A stretch of DNA of 64,000 bases, from NCBI GenBank assembly GCA_018400295.1, contig JAGYMZ010000005.1:1-64000 (forward strand). Direction: 5' to 3'. Of this stretch, positions 53,101-61,470 are shown piece by piece. Under the pieces are notes generated by a model. The model made no database searches. It was not told where the DNA came from and saw only the letters and a list, made by a program, of their open reading frames with translations. Within the stretch, counting starts at the first letter, position 1, and each line of letters begins with the position of its first letter. This stretch comes from Bacteroidales bacterium. Lineage in GTDB: Bacteria; Bacteroidota; Bacteroidia; Bacteroidales; B18-G4. The translations under genes and the position numbers were made by a program.

Positions 53101-53323
53101 AAAATAATATTGAATAAGTATGTTTATGTGATGAAATGTTCATAAAAAATTCTTTCCGGTGCATTGGAAGCTTTCTGTTTTTCCCGGAAGAAATCCTAAC
53201 AGCAGACAGGCTATGTATGTATATGGTTGCATATTTTTTCAACATTTTCCAGCAGCCTGTATGTGAAGATTTCCACCCGCACCAATACGTCACCTGTATA
53301 TAGTTGGCGGGCCTTTGTCCGCA

Positions 53324-54892
53324 TCAGGGATTGACTTTTCTGACCGCATCGATCACGGTTCCATCGACCCATTTTATGGCTGCTACGATCTCATCGTCCA
53401 ATACCGGCTTTTCCGGTTTGCCACATATCTTTTCTGCTTCGTTCTTCAGTTCTTCAATGGTTTTTATTGGCAGCCCGGTATGTTTCAGCCTGTCCAAAAG
53501 ATCCTGTCTCCGTGGGTTTACGGCAATGCCCCTTTCGGTTACAATTACATCGATCAGTTCACCGGGTCCGCACAGTGTTGTGACTTCATCCTTGATCACC
53601 GGGATCCTGTCGCGGAAGAGCGGGATGGGCAAAATGGTACATTTGGCATGCAGGCAGTTTTGCCATCCTCCGATACCGTGAAGCAGGTACCCGTCGGAGT
53701 GGGTGACTACGTTTCCGTTGAAGTTGATATCGACTTCAGTGGCGCCCAAAATAACAATATCCATCATCGTGGTATAATTGCCTTTGGAGTGGAAGTCGTA
53801 TGCATGAAAAATTGAAACGGGGTAATGGTTCGGATTTTCCCGCACCGACCGTACAGCTTCCAGATCAAAGGCTTGTGCGTCCAGAATATAATCCATAACG
53901 TCATCCCTGATCATATCGACCATGTATTGGGTGCTCCCTCCGAAAGCGAACCGGGCTTTCCAGTTCTTTTCTTTCAGGATCTGGTGAAAGTCGTGACCTA
54001 TGGCCAGGGATGTTCCGCCGGCTCCGAACTGAAAACATCCCCGGTCTTTTAATATGCCTGTTTCCAGACAGAACTGAGATGTTAACTGAGCGATGAGAAG
54101 GCGATCCGGGCTATTTGTGATCCGGGTAGTTCCGGAAACGATCTTCTCCGGGATGCCGATCTTATCCACCACCACAACATAATCTACAAAGTTTCCCTCG
54201 ATTTGCATTGGGATGCAGGGAAAATCGACCAGGTTATCGGTTACGACAATGACTTTATCCGCATATTGATAATCTGCGAGAGAATAACCCAATACCCCGC
54301 ATGCCGAGGGCCCGTCGACTGCATTTCCATTGCCAAAGGGATCGGCAGTGGGTGTGGCAATAACGGCGATGTCTACCTTGATTTCTCCATCCTGTATTGC
54401 CTGGTAACGGCCACCATGGGAACGCAATACGGCTGTGCCCGTCATCCTGCCTTCGGAGCAATATTTTCCAAGTGGGCCGTTCATGCTTCCTTCGATCCTG
54501 TTTAATGTCCCATCTTCCAGGTAATCAATGACAGGGGCATTGCAAGGGAAGGCAGCGGACGGGAACCAGACCAGATTTTTGACCCCCATTTCCGATGCAT
54601 GCTTAAAGATCTCGTTGCTGACCAGGTCACCATTTCTGAGATGATGATGGGTGGATATGGTCATGCCATCCTGCAAGCCCGCTTTTTCGAGGGCTTCCCT
54701 GAGCGAAGCAACGGTTTTGTTCCCGTCTGCAGGATAATCCAGGGATGTGGGTATGAGAGGTGCATGCTTGCGGCCCTGCGGCCTGTGCTTGCCGACACCC
54801 TGAAAAGGGACATGTTTCCGGCCATTGATCTCTTCCGGGACGGTCCTGCCGGCGGCATTTTTTACAAGCGTATCGTATTTCTTCATATTCAT
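53324..54892 (-). CDS. citF: Citrate lyase alpha subunit
   Basis: The 522-residue CoA-transferase subunit moves the acyl-carrier thioester to citrate, giving citryl-ACP. It matches CitF throughout: VPFQGVGKHRPQGRKHAP near the N-terminus, the ISTHHHLRNGD active-site block and the GPGELIDVIVTERGIAVNP end. The start at 54892 (MNMKKYD) is preferred: the longer frame overlaps the upstream citDE end. Gap 23 bp. Neither citC, citX nor citG is in the window. Confidence 0.92.
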   Translation of the reverse strand: MNMKKYDTLVKNAAGRTVPEEINGRKHVPFQGVGKHRPQGRKHAPLIPTSLDYPADGNKTVASLREALEKAGLQDGMTISTHHHLRNGDLVSNEIFKHASEMGVKNLVWFPSAAFPCNAPVIDYLEDGTLNRIEGSMNGPLGKYCSEGRMTGTAVLRSHGGRYQAIQDGEIKVDIAVIATPTADPFGNGNAVDGPSACGVLGYSLADYQYADKVIVVTDNLVDFPCIPMQIEGNFVDYVVVVDKIGIPEKIVSGTTRITNSPDRLLIAQLTSQFCLETGILKDRGCFQFGAGGTSLAIGHDFHQILKEKNWKARFAFGGSTQYMVDMIRDDVMDYILDAQAFDLEAVRSVRENPNHYPVSIFHAYDFHSKGNYTTMMDIVILGATEVDINFNGNVVTHSDGYLLHGIGGWQNCLHAKCTILPIPLFRDRIPVIKDEVTTLCGPGELIDVIVTERGIAVNPRRQDLLDRLKHTGLPIKTIEELKNEAEKICGKPEKPVLDDEIVAAIKWVDGTVIDAVRKVNP

Positions 54893-54915
54893 GGATGTCT
54901 GTATTAACGAACGGT

Positions 54916-56154
54916 TTATTGTTTTTCTTCCTTCAACCAATTTTCAGGCAACATACCCCGGCTTACGGCCATATCGATTGTGTTTTTTGCTTGTTTCACA
55001 ACCGGTGGATCGATCATTTTGGTTCCGAGAGATACCACGCCCAGCCCTTTTTCAGAGGCTTCCCTGAATGCAAGGAATATTTTTTTGGCTTTTTCCAGCT
55101 CCCTGGATGAAGGGGCAAAATGTTCATGGATGATGGCGATCTGGCGGGGATGTATGCAGCCCATCCCGTCAAATCCAAGGGATTTGGATTCCAAAACCGT
55201 TTCTTTCAACCCTTCGGTGTTGGCAACATCTGAGTATACTGAATCAATTGCCTGGATCCTGGCGGCTTTACAAGCATTTACAATGTGTGATCTTGCGTAA
55301 AAGGATTCTTTTCCTGTGCTGGTTCGCTGAATGCCAAGATCCGCTGTGTAGTCTTCCAGCCCGATGGCCATGGCGGCGATGTTGTCAGCAGCGGTTGCTA
55401 TTTCAAAGGAATGAATGATACCCAGGGCACTTTCAATGATCGGCATGAGCCAGACACGGTGGGCAGGGTTGAGGGATGCTATTTTTTGATTGATCTCAAG
55501 AATTTCTTCTTTGCTTTCACATTTGGGGACAAGGATCAGGTTGACAAAATGGGGTACGATGTGATCCAAATCGTCAAGGCTTTTGGGGAACTGATTGACC
55601 CGTACCATTTTCTCGGCACCGTATAAATTCAGGTTCCGGAGGGCATTCCTGACAAGAAAACGGGCTTCGTATTTTTTGTCCGGGGCTACCGCATCCTCAA
55701 GGTCAAAAATAATTCCATCGGGTTTATGTATGCCTGCATTGATCATCAGGTGAGGGGCGTTCCCGGGAATGTAAAGGCGGGAGATCCTTTTCCTGTCTTT
55801 AGGAGTGGCCTGTTTATTCTCCTTAAGTTCCGGAAGCAGGTAATCGTTGGAAGAAGTGATGAGTTTTTTTATGGCTGCTTCCAGCCGGGCTGCAATCACA
55901 AAGGGCAATGCCCCGGAATCCATTATGCGGATCCCGGCATGCTGCAGTCTGAAAAACCTTGCCATCTCAAGGACCTGCTCGCGGATTGCTTTGCCAAACA
56001 TTACCGCGACTTTACTCTTCAGGTCCAGGTCAATCCCTCCTGTGTCTTTCAGGGAAATTTCCACATGGCAATCTGAGCGAATCCCTTCCCCGTAATTGCC
56101 TGCGCTTGCATTTTTTACGCGGTCTTCCATGATTTTTCCTGTATTTAAGGACAT
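54916..56154 (-). CDS. Citrate lyase gamma (ACP) and beta (lyase) subunits fused, CitD-CitE
   Basis: The 412-residue product joins two citrate lyase subunits that are normally separate. Residues about 12-100 are a CitD-type acyl carrier: after AGNYGEG comes RSDCHVEI (S27 aligns with the prosthetic-group Ser of CitD), then IRIMDSGALPFVIAARLEAAI. Residues about 123-400 are a CitE lyase with RLYIPGNAP, the metal-binding FDLEDAV (D151, E153, D154) and MVRVNQFP. The beta subunit splits citryl-ACP into oxaloacetate and acetyl-ACP. The ATG at 56154 is used. Function follows from the CitF partner. Confidence 0.88.
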   Translation of the reverse strand: MSLNTGKIMEDRVKNASAGNYGEGIRSDCHVEISLKDTGGIDLDLKSKVAVMFGKAIREQVLEMARFFRLQHAGIRIMDSGALPFVIAARLEAAIKKLITSSNDYLLPELKENKQATPKDRKRISRLYIPGNAPHLMINAGIHKPDGIIFDLEDAVAPDKKYEARFLVRNALRNLNLYGAEKMVRVNQFPKSLDDLDHIVPHFVNLILVPKCESKEEILEINQKIASLNPAHRVWLMPIIESALGIIHSFEIATAADNIAAMAIGLEDYTADLGIQRTSTGKESFYARSHIVNACKAARIQAIDSVYSDVANTEGLKETVLESKSLGFDGMGCIHPRQIAIIHEHFAPSSRELEKAKKIFLAFREASEKGLGVVSLGTKMIDPPVVKQAKNTIDMAVSRGMLPENWLKEEKQ

Positions 56155-56249
56155 TTTTCTGTTTATCCCTGCAAAGATCAAAAGTTTTTTTTGAATGTCG
56201 TGACATCCTGTGAAAAAATCAACGGCATTTTGAGTGTTTGCGACAATTA

Positions 56250-56279
56250 TTGGTTTCTGGATGGATTATCGTATCTTTG
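56250..56279 (+). promoter_or_regulatory. Full promoter of the DUF5011 lipoprotein gene
   Basis: TTG (56250-56252), a 19-bp spacer, then TATCTTTG (56272-56279), 22 bp before the ATG at 56302. It places the true start there and not at 56191. Confidence 0.8.
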
Positions 56280-56301
56280 GAATATTGAAATAAATACAGA
56301 T

Positions 56302-56634
56302 ATGAAACCATTCCTGCCCGTCACCGTATTGCTTGTCATTCTGCTGATCGCGGGATGCAAGGAAAATGATGAAGAATCACGAACAGATCATACACCACCG
56401 GAAATTACCATCCTGGGGAGTAATCCGGTATATACAAGGCTGGACAGCACCTATGTGGATGCCGGCGCTACTGCCTATGACAATGTGGATGGCGACCTGA
56501 CCTCCAGCATTCAAACAACCAACAATGTGAACATCCATGTGGAAGGTACCTATACGGTGAATTACAGGGTTTCAGACCGGGCCGGAAATATTGCAGACAC
56601 GAACCGTGTTGTAAAAGTGTTGATATTTAAATAG
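56302..56634 (+). CDS. DUF5011 (Ig-like) domain lipoprotein
   Basis: A small 110-residue surface lipoprotein. The signal LVILLIAGC ends at Cys19, and the mature part is one HYR/DUF5011-type Ig-like domain: TPPEITILG, Y-DAGATAYDNVDGDLT, then VEGTYTVNYRVSDRAGN. Such single domains usually occur in arrays in large adhesins; here the domain stands alone. Monocistronic by its promoter. Function unknown. Confidence 0.82.
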   Translation: MKPFLPVTVLLVILLIAGCKENDEESRTDHTPPEITILGSNPVYTRLDSTYVDAGATAYDNVDGDLTSSIQTTNNVNIHVEGTYTVNYRVSDRAGNIADTNRVVKVLIFK

Positions 56635-56685
56635 ATGTCAGTATGAGGGATCCACAGAATATGATGAGGCGCTAACGGCAGGAAG

Positions 56686-56715
56686 GGATCCGGGATCTAG
56701 TTCATTACCGGATCC
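56686..56715. terminator. Inverted repeat between convergent genes
   Basis: GGATCCGG (56686-56693) pairs perfectly with CCGGATCC (56708-56715) around a 14-nt loop. It covers the stop of yqgE and follows the DUF5011 gene by 52 bp. No T-run on either strand, so it may be a factor-dependent or weak bidirectional terminator. Confidence 0.45.
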
Positions 56716-57287
56716 GATGGGAAGTTGGTCCAGATAAAATACTTTCCGCCCAGTTTTTTCAATGATTTTTCCCATAGATTACGGGGAAGGGTGTTCAGCA
56801 GCATATCGGCGCTGGTGTTGGATACTACCCATGCGTTCCGTTTAAGCTCCCCGTCGAGTTGTTTGCTTCCCCATCCGGAATAGCCGATAAAAAAACGGAT
56901 GTCGTCGGCCCTGAGCTTTTTGAGATTGATCAGTTCCTTGATCTGATCGAGGTCTCCGCCCCAATAAATGCCCGGTACGATCTCCTGGCTTGCTGCAATT
57001 TTGTCACCAAGTGTATGGATGAAAAAGAGGTTGTTATTTTGTACGGGCCCACCAAGGAACACAGGGCTTTCAAATTCCGGGAACTCTTTAACCACTTCAT
57101 TGAATTGAGCCGAAAGGGGTTTGTTCATGATCAATCCAAATGAGCCTTCATCTCCATGCTCTGCAAGAAGGACAACCGATCTTTTAAAGTAGAAATCACC
57201 AAGGAAGGGTTCTGAGATCAATATCCGGCCCCGGGCGGGTTCAATATTATTGGTTTTTATATTTAAAAGGCTGTGTAAATCCTTCAT
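56697..57287 (-). CDS. YqgE/AlgH family protein
   Basis: The 196-residue protein is a member of UPF0301: RGRILISEPFLGD, FKRSVVLLAEH, GSFGLIMNKPL and VFLGGPVQ are conserved. The family has no agreed biochemical function, although AlgH has been linked to regulation and redox. The ATG at 57287 is chosen because the frame upstream runs into the -7 box region. It diverges from murL with only 51 bp between the starts. Confidence 0.9.
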   Translation of the reverse strand: MKDLHSLLNIKTNNIEPARGRILISEPFLGDFYFKRSVVLLAEHGDEGSFGLIMNKPLSAQFNEVVKEFPEFESPVFLGGPVQNNNLFFIHTLGDKIAASQEIVPGIYWGGDLDQIKELINLKKLRADDIRFFIGYSGWGSKQLDGELKRNAWVVSNTSADMLLNTLPRNLWEKSLKKLGGKYFIWTNFPSDPVMN

Positions 57288-57295
57288 TTTATAAT

Positions 57296-57303
57296 TACTT
57301 TTG
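57296..57303 (+). promoter_or_regulatory. -7 box of murL-murD2
   Basis: TACTTTTG is a perfect TAnnTTTG ending 35 bp before the murL ATG; the expected start is near 57309. It lies inside the leader of the opposite yqgE transcript. Confidence 0.6.
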
Positions 57304-57315
57304 AAATCTAATATA

Positions 57316-57323
57316 CAAAAATA
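57316..57323 (-). promoter_or_regulatory. -7 box of yqgE
   Basis: The minus strand reads TATTTTTG, with an expected start near 57310, practically the same position as the murL start. It lies inside the murL leader. Confidence 0.6.
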
Positions 57324-57338
57324 ATACCACATATAAAA

Positions 57339-58712
57339 ATGAAAGCGGGAAAAACAGCGCGCTATGTTGATCTGAGAAAAGATTTTCCTTTTTTTGCATT
57401 TGAAGAATTCAGCGTTGAAATAGAAAGCGATGAGATCCGGGCAGAATTCCTGTTTAATTTGTCCGGTCGTTTTTTTTTCCGTCCCGACCTACGGATCCCA
57501 TTACGCCCCTGGTTCATCCAGGAAAATATGCACGAAAGCATCCTCAGGCAACTATTCTTTCATATCGGGATGATCGAGTTGATCAGCTACTGGAAGGCTG
57601 CATGCTCTCCACGGGTGATCATACGGCCATATAATCTTGATGCTTCGCAGGTCCGGTGGTGGAAAACGATTTACCATCATGGCCTGGGTGAATTCTTTTA
57701 TACCAATGGACTCCAGCCAGGGATGGAAGATTTCATGGAAATTGTGCCGGAATCCGGTAATGAAAGCGAAAAAGTCTCTTTCAGGAATTCCCCGGGATAT
57801 CTTGTCCCCGTTGGTGGAGGAAAGGACTCCGCGGTTTCCCTGGAGGTTCTGAAAGGATATAACCATTCGGTCATACCCTTTGTCATGAATCCAAATGCTG
57901 CCATGGAAGGCACCATTCTGGCTTCCGGGGGTTCCATGCACAATTCCGTGGTTGTTTATCGAAGCATTGATCCGAAGTTGTTGGAATTGAATGCAAAAGG
58001 CTTTCTGAACGGGCACACTCCCTTTTCAGCCCTGCTTGCGTTCAATTCATTGCTGGGTGCCTCTTTGGCAGGGACATCCCATATTGCATTATCAAATGAG
58101 TCCAGTGCCAATGAGCCCACCATTCCCGGGACGCACATCAACCATCAGTATTCCAAATCTTTTCATTTTGAAGCCGCTTTCCGTAGCTATATTGCGGATT
58201 ATATCAGTTCTGATGTTTCATATTTTAGTTTGCTTCGTCCTTTGAATGAACTTCAGATCGCCCGTATTTTTGCTGAGAAGAAGCCGTATCATGATGTTTT
58301 CCGCAGCTGTAATAAAGGGAGCAAAACCGGTTCATGGTGCCGCAAATGTCCCAAATGCCTTTTTACATGGATCATTCTTATGCCGTTTTTGGGTAATGAT
58401 GCGCTTATTAAAATGTTCGGCGGCGACCTGATGGAGGACCTTTCGCTAAGACCTTTACTGGACCAGTTGACCGGAATGGCCCGTGAAAAACCTTTTGAAT
58501 GTGTTGGCACAATAGATGAGGTCAATGTTTCTCTTGTATACGGGATCAGGAAGTACGGCAAACCGCTTCCCCCATTGCTCAGGTATTACCGGGATTCGGA
58601 TATGTACCGGAAATATGAAAATGCAGATATGGACCTTTTTTTAAACGTGCTGCATCCGGAGCATTTTGTTGATGAGGACGCTCTTATGATGATAAAATCA
58701 GAACTTCCATGA
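57339..58712 (+). CDS. murL: MurL-like UDP-MurNAc-L-Ala-L-Glu epimerase
   Basis: The 457-residue protein fits the MurL family, which epimerises the terminal L-Glu of UDP-MurNAc-L-Ala-L-Glu to D-Glu with ATP. Seen directly: a PP-loop-like nucleotide motif VPVGGGKDS (156-164), the block SNESSANEPTIPG (252-264) with NHQYSKS, and a Cys cluster C334-x2-C337-x2-C340 (WCRKCPKC). The last codons overlap the start of a MurD-type ligase (ATGA), the partner known for MurL in Xanthomonas. My family call rests on motifs and this neighbour, not on a search. An uncharacterised PP-loop enzyme would be the alternative. Confidence 0.75.
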   Translation: MKAGKTARYVDLRKDFPFFAFEEFSVEIESDEIRAEFLFNLSGRFFFRPDLRIPLRPWFIQENMHESILRQLFFHIGMIELISYWKAACSPRVIIRPYNLDASQVRWWKTIYHHGLGEFFYTNGLQPGMEDFMEIVPESGNESEKVSFRNSPGYLVPVGGGKDSAVSLEVLKGYNHSVIPFVMNPNAAMEGTILASGGSMHNSVVVYRSIDPKLLELNAKGFLNGHTPFSALLAFNSLLGASLAGTSHIALSNESSANEPTIPGTHINHQYSKSFHFEAAFRSYIADYISSDVSYFSLLRPLNELQIARIFAEKKPYHDVFRSCNKGSKTGSWCRKCPKCLFTWIILMPFLGNDALIKMFGGDLMEDLSLRPLLDQLTGMAREKPFECVGTIDEVNVSLVYGIRKYGKPLPPLLRYYRDSDMYRKYENADMDLFLNVLHPEHFVDEDALMMIKSELP

Positions 58713-60097
58713 TAGCCTTGCTGGACGGCAAACTAAGGAATAAGCGGGTATGTATTCTCGGGTTCGGCCGGGAAGGGCAGTCTACGTATTCCTTGATCCG
58801 GAAGTATTTTCCGGATCTCCCCCTGACAATAGCGGATCGGGATCATGCATTCTTGAATTCCTTGGCCCTGAAAGAAAAGGATAAAAACCTGCGATTGATT
58901 TCAGGTACGGATTATCTGAGGGAAGCCGGCAGGCATCAACTGGTATTCAAAACGCCCGGCATCACCATGAAATCCTTGTCCGGAATAATTCCTGCTTCTT
59001 CCATTACCTCCCAGGCGGATATTTTTCTTGAAGCTTACCGCAAACAAGTTATTGGTGTTACGGGCACCAAGGGAAAAACCACTACCGCCAGTCTAATATA
59101 TCACATCCTCAGGCAATCGGGCAGGGATGCTGTCCTGATTGGGAATGTTGGCTTGCCTCCCTTTGAAATGCATGAAAAGATCCGCACAGGCACTGCCATT
59201 GTATATGAGATGTCGTCCCATCAGCTGGAAACCGTAAACCATTCACCACACATCGCGATCCTCTTAAATCTTTTTGAAGAACATCTTGATCACTATGTGG
59301 ATTTTCATTCATACGCCATGGCCAAATTGAACATCATGCGTTATCAGCAAAGGGGTGATGTACGGATATATTCAGCCGACCATGTAACAGGCAGGACGGT
59401 GATGGCGGATCCCGGGGGGGCAACGCACGATTTTACATATTCCCTTTTAAAGAAAGTAACGGCCGGGTGTTACCTGTACAATGGACGCATTATTTTCCGG
59501 AGGAACAGGCATGAATCTGAGATGATGGATGCATCTGAAATACCATTGATGGGCAACCATAATTCAGGCAATGTGATGGCTGCCATGATCGCCGCTCATA
59601 TTTGCCGGGTATCCCTTCCCGTTATTCAAAAGGGTGTTCGGTCATTTCGTGGATTAAAGCATCGATTGGAATTTCTGGGTGTATTCAGAGGAGTGGAGTT
59701 CTACAATGATTCCATTGCTACCATTCCACAGGCGACCATGGCGGCCCTTAAAACGCTGGGTAATGTGGAAATACTTATCCTGGGCGGGTACGATCGTGGC
59801 ATCGATTATGATTGCCTGGTTTCATTTCTGCAAGGGTTCAATGTTAAGAATATCCTGCTGACCGGCCCGGCCGGAAAAAGAATACAGATTAAACTGAAAC
59901 AAAGCCGGCATCCTTCAAACCTGTTTTACCGGCATGCGTTTACGGATATTTTTCCCTTGCTTCGTAAAATTGCAAAAGCCGGCGACACTTGTCTGTTGTC
60001 ACCGGCTGCTGCCAGTTATGATTGTTTTAAGGATTTCGAGGAGCGGGGAATACTCTTTGCTGAATTTGCACAGCGTTTTGAAGCGGAAAGGAAATAA
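58709..60097 (+). CDS. murD2: MurD2-like UDP-MurNAc-L-Ala ligase (probably L-Glu adding)
   Basis: The 462-residue Mur ligase has all three domains. Visible are the N-terminal nucleotide fold GFGREGQSTY, the ATP loop GTKGKTTTA (119-127), YEMSSHQLE (166-174), NLFEEHLDHY (187-196), GNHNSGNVMAA and LKHRLEF. The stop of murL and the start of this gene overlap by 4 bp. MurD normally adds D-Glu; next to MurL the likely acceptor reaction is addition of L-Glu. Whether a canonical murD also exists outside the window is unknown. Confidence 0.82.
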   Translation: MIALLDGKLRNKRVCILGFGREGQSTYSLIRKYFPDLPLTIADRDHAFLNSLALKEKDKNLRLISGTDYLREAGRHQLVFKTPGITMKSLSGIIPASSITSQADIFLEAYRKQVIGVTGTKGKTTTASLIYHILRQSGRDAVLIGNVGLPPFEMHEKIRTGTAIVYEMSSHQLETVNHSPHIAILLNLFEEHLDHYVDFHSYAMAKLNIMRYQQRGDVRIYSADHVTGRTVMADPGGATHDFTYSLLKKVTAGCYLYNGRIIFRRNRHESEMMDASEIPLMGNHNSGNVMAAMIAAHICRVSLPVIQKGVRSFRGLKHRLEFLGVFRGVEFYNDSIATIPQATMAALKTLGNVEILILGGYDRGIDYDCLVSFLQGFNVKNILLTGPAGKRIQIKLKQSRHPSNLFYRHAFTDIFPLLRKIAKAGDTCLLSPAAASYDCFKDFEERGILFAEFAQRFEAERK

Positions 60098-60102
60098 GTA
60101 CC

Positions 60103-60531
60103 TTATTTCTTATCCTTTTCTTTTTTTTCTTCTTTTCCGCTTTTAGCCTTGTTGTTTCCCTCTTTTTGCGCTTCCTTTTTTGCTTCAGCTTTGGTTGTTT
60201 CTTTGGTTCCGGAGCTTTCTTTTCTGGCCGGTTCGTCTTTTTGGACGGGTTCCTTTTTCTTTACTTCATTTTTTCTTACCCGGGTCTTTGTTGTTTTTTC
60301 TTCCTGTGGCCTTGTTTCCTGTTTGACTTCAGCCTTTTGTTCTTTTTTGCGAACCTCAGGCTTTTTTGTTTCTTTTTTGGCCGGGGTTCCCGTGTTCGTT
60401 GTGGTCTTTTTAGCAGATTTTATTGTTTCCTGAGGGGGCATGCGCCGGTTTTTCTTTTTTTTGGGCCGGGTTACTCCGTAAGAACCTCTGATGATTTTGC
60501 CTCTTTTTGTTTTCTTATCTCCTTTTCCCAT
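60103..60531 (-). CDS. Ribosomal protein bTHX with a long Lys/Glu-rich tail
   Basis: The first 30 residues (MGKGDKKTKRGKI, GSYGVTRPKKKK) are the ribosomal protein bTHX, which sits in the 30S head. The family is usually about 30-45 residues, but here the product is 142, because a Lys/Glu/Thr-rich, low-complexity tail of about 105 residues follows. The tail has no hydrophobic core and should be disordered. The same nucleotides are extremely rich in A and G, so a frameshift or missed stop was considered, but the frame is clean. A -7 box lies 36 bp upstream. Confidence 0.8.
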   Translation of the reverse strand: MGKGDKKTKRGKIIRGSYGVTRPKKKKNRRMPPQETIKSAKKTTTNTGTPAKKETKKPEVRKKEQKAEVKQETRPQEEKTTKTRVRKNEVKKKEPVQKDEPARKESSGTKETTKAEAKKEAQKEGNNKAKSGKEEKKEKDKK

Positions 60532-60566
60532 AGGTGAAATGTTTTTAAATCAATGTGCAAAGCCCT

Positions 60567-60574
60567 CAAATGTA
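60567..60574 (-). promoter_or_regulatory. -7 box of the bTHX gene
   Basis: The minus strand reads TACATTTG, a perfect TAnnTTTG, 36 bp before the ATG. Confidence 0.55.
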
Positions 60575-60605
60575 CAAAAAATCCTGATAGCCTTCCGGGA
60601 AAAGG

Positions 60606-61316
60606 CTAAGAGAATTTTTTCAGGAAATTCTTTTCATGCAGTTCCGGCCTTTTGACCACTTTACGTGCCCATTCAAGCAGTAGTTCGGATTGTTCTTCTT
60701 CTGAAAGTTTCCAGGATACTCCGCTTTGCCGGATTTTACGGATGAGGTGATACAGGGTAATGGCTGCCGAAACGGAAATGTTATAGCTTTCTGTAAATCC
60801 GTACATGGGGATCCTTACATATGTGTCGGCCAGACCCATGGCCATATCCGAGATCCCTTCCAACTCTGTCCCGAAAACCACGGCAAGTTTTTGATCAACG
60901 GCAAGGTCTTCAATGCTGACATCATTTTTGTGCGGGGAGGTAACGGCGATCTTATATCCTTTGCTCTTCAATGATGCCAAACATTCAGATGTGTTATTTT
61001 CCCTCTCATTATACCTTTTCATGGTCACCCATTTGGAAGATCCCAGGGAAACACTTTTATTCAGCGTGTATGTGTTTCTGTTTTCAATGATATGTATATC
61101 CTGTATTCCGAGGCAGTCGCAGGTACGCAGCACAGCACTGGCATTATGCGGTTGATAAATATCTTCCAGAACCACGCTAAGGTGCCTTGTCCGGTTTTCA
61201 ATAACCTCGATGAACCTGGACCGTTTATTTTCTGTGATAAACCGGGACAGATATTCAAAGAGATTTTTTTGATGTTCGGGATGATTTTTCATTGCCATGT
61301 CGGGGAAATTTTTCAT
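60606..61316 (-). CDS. TrmH-family RNA 2'-O-methyltransferase
   Basis: A 236-residue SPOUT enzyme, closest in layout to tRNA (guanosine-18-2'-O)-methyltransferase TrmH: the N-terminal part with RTRHLSVVLEDIYQPHNASAVLRTCD holds the catalytic Arg/Asn, VVFGTELEGIS is the SAM knot and MYGFTESYNISVSAAITLYHL closes it. The C-terminal helices suit TrmH. Target nucleoside not proven. TTTG-18 bp-TATCTTTG promoter upstream. Confidence 0.9.
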   Translation of the reverse strand: MKNFPDMAMKNHPEHQKNLFEYLSRFITENKRSRFIEVIENRTRHLSVVLEDIYQPHNASAVLRTCDCLGIQDIHIIENRNTYTLNKSVSLGSSKWVTMKRYNERENNTSECLASLKSKGYKIAVTSPHKNDVSIEDLAVDQKLAVVFGTELEGISDMAMGLADTYVRIPMYGFTESYNISVSAAITLYHLIRKIRQSGVSWKLSEEEQSELLLEWARKVVKRPELHEKNFLKKFS

Positions 61317-61335
61317 TATTTAAATTTCGCCTGGA

Positions 61336-61365
61336 CAAAGATATGAAATATGCAGTTCGTACAAA
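61336..61365 (-). promoter_or_regulatory. Promoter of the TrmH-family gene
   Basis: On the minus strand: TTTG (61365-61362), an 18-bp spacer, then TATCTTTG (61343-61336), ending 19 bp before the ATG. Confidence 0.75.
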
Positions 61366-61420
61366 GGATTCCATTGACCTGCCGGGTGATACCCGTGTCA
61401 AGATAAATGGAAAATGCCTC

Positions 61421-61450
61421 TTGTTTTGATAAAAAAAAAGATTACTTTTG
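61421..61450 (+). promoter_or_regulatory. Full promoter of the TPR-protein gene
   Basis: TTG (61421-61423), a 19-bp spacer, TACTTTTG (61443-61450), then 20 bp to the ATG at 61471. A frame start at 61414 would lie upstream of the -33 box and is rejected. Confidence 0.8.
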
Positions 61451-61470
61451 CACCACAAAAACAGATACCT

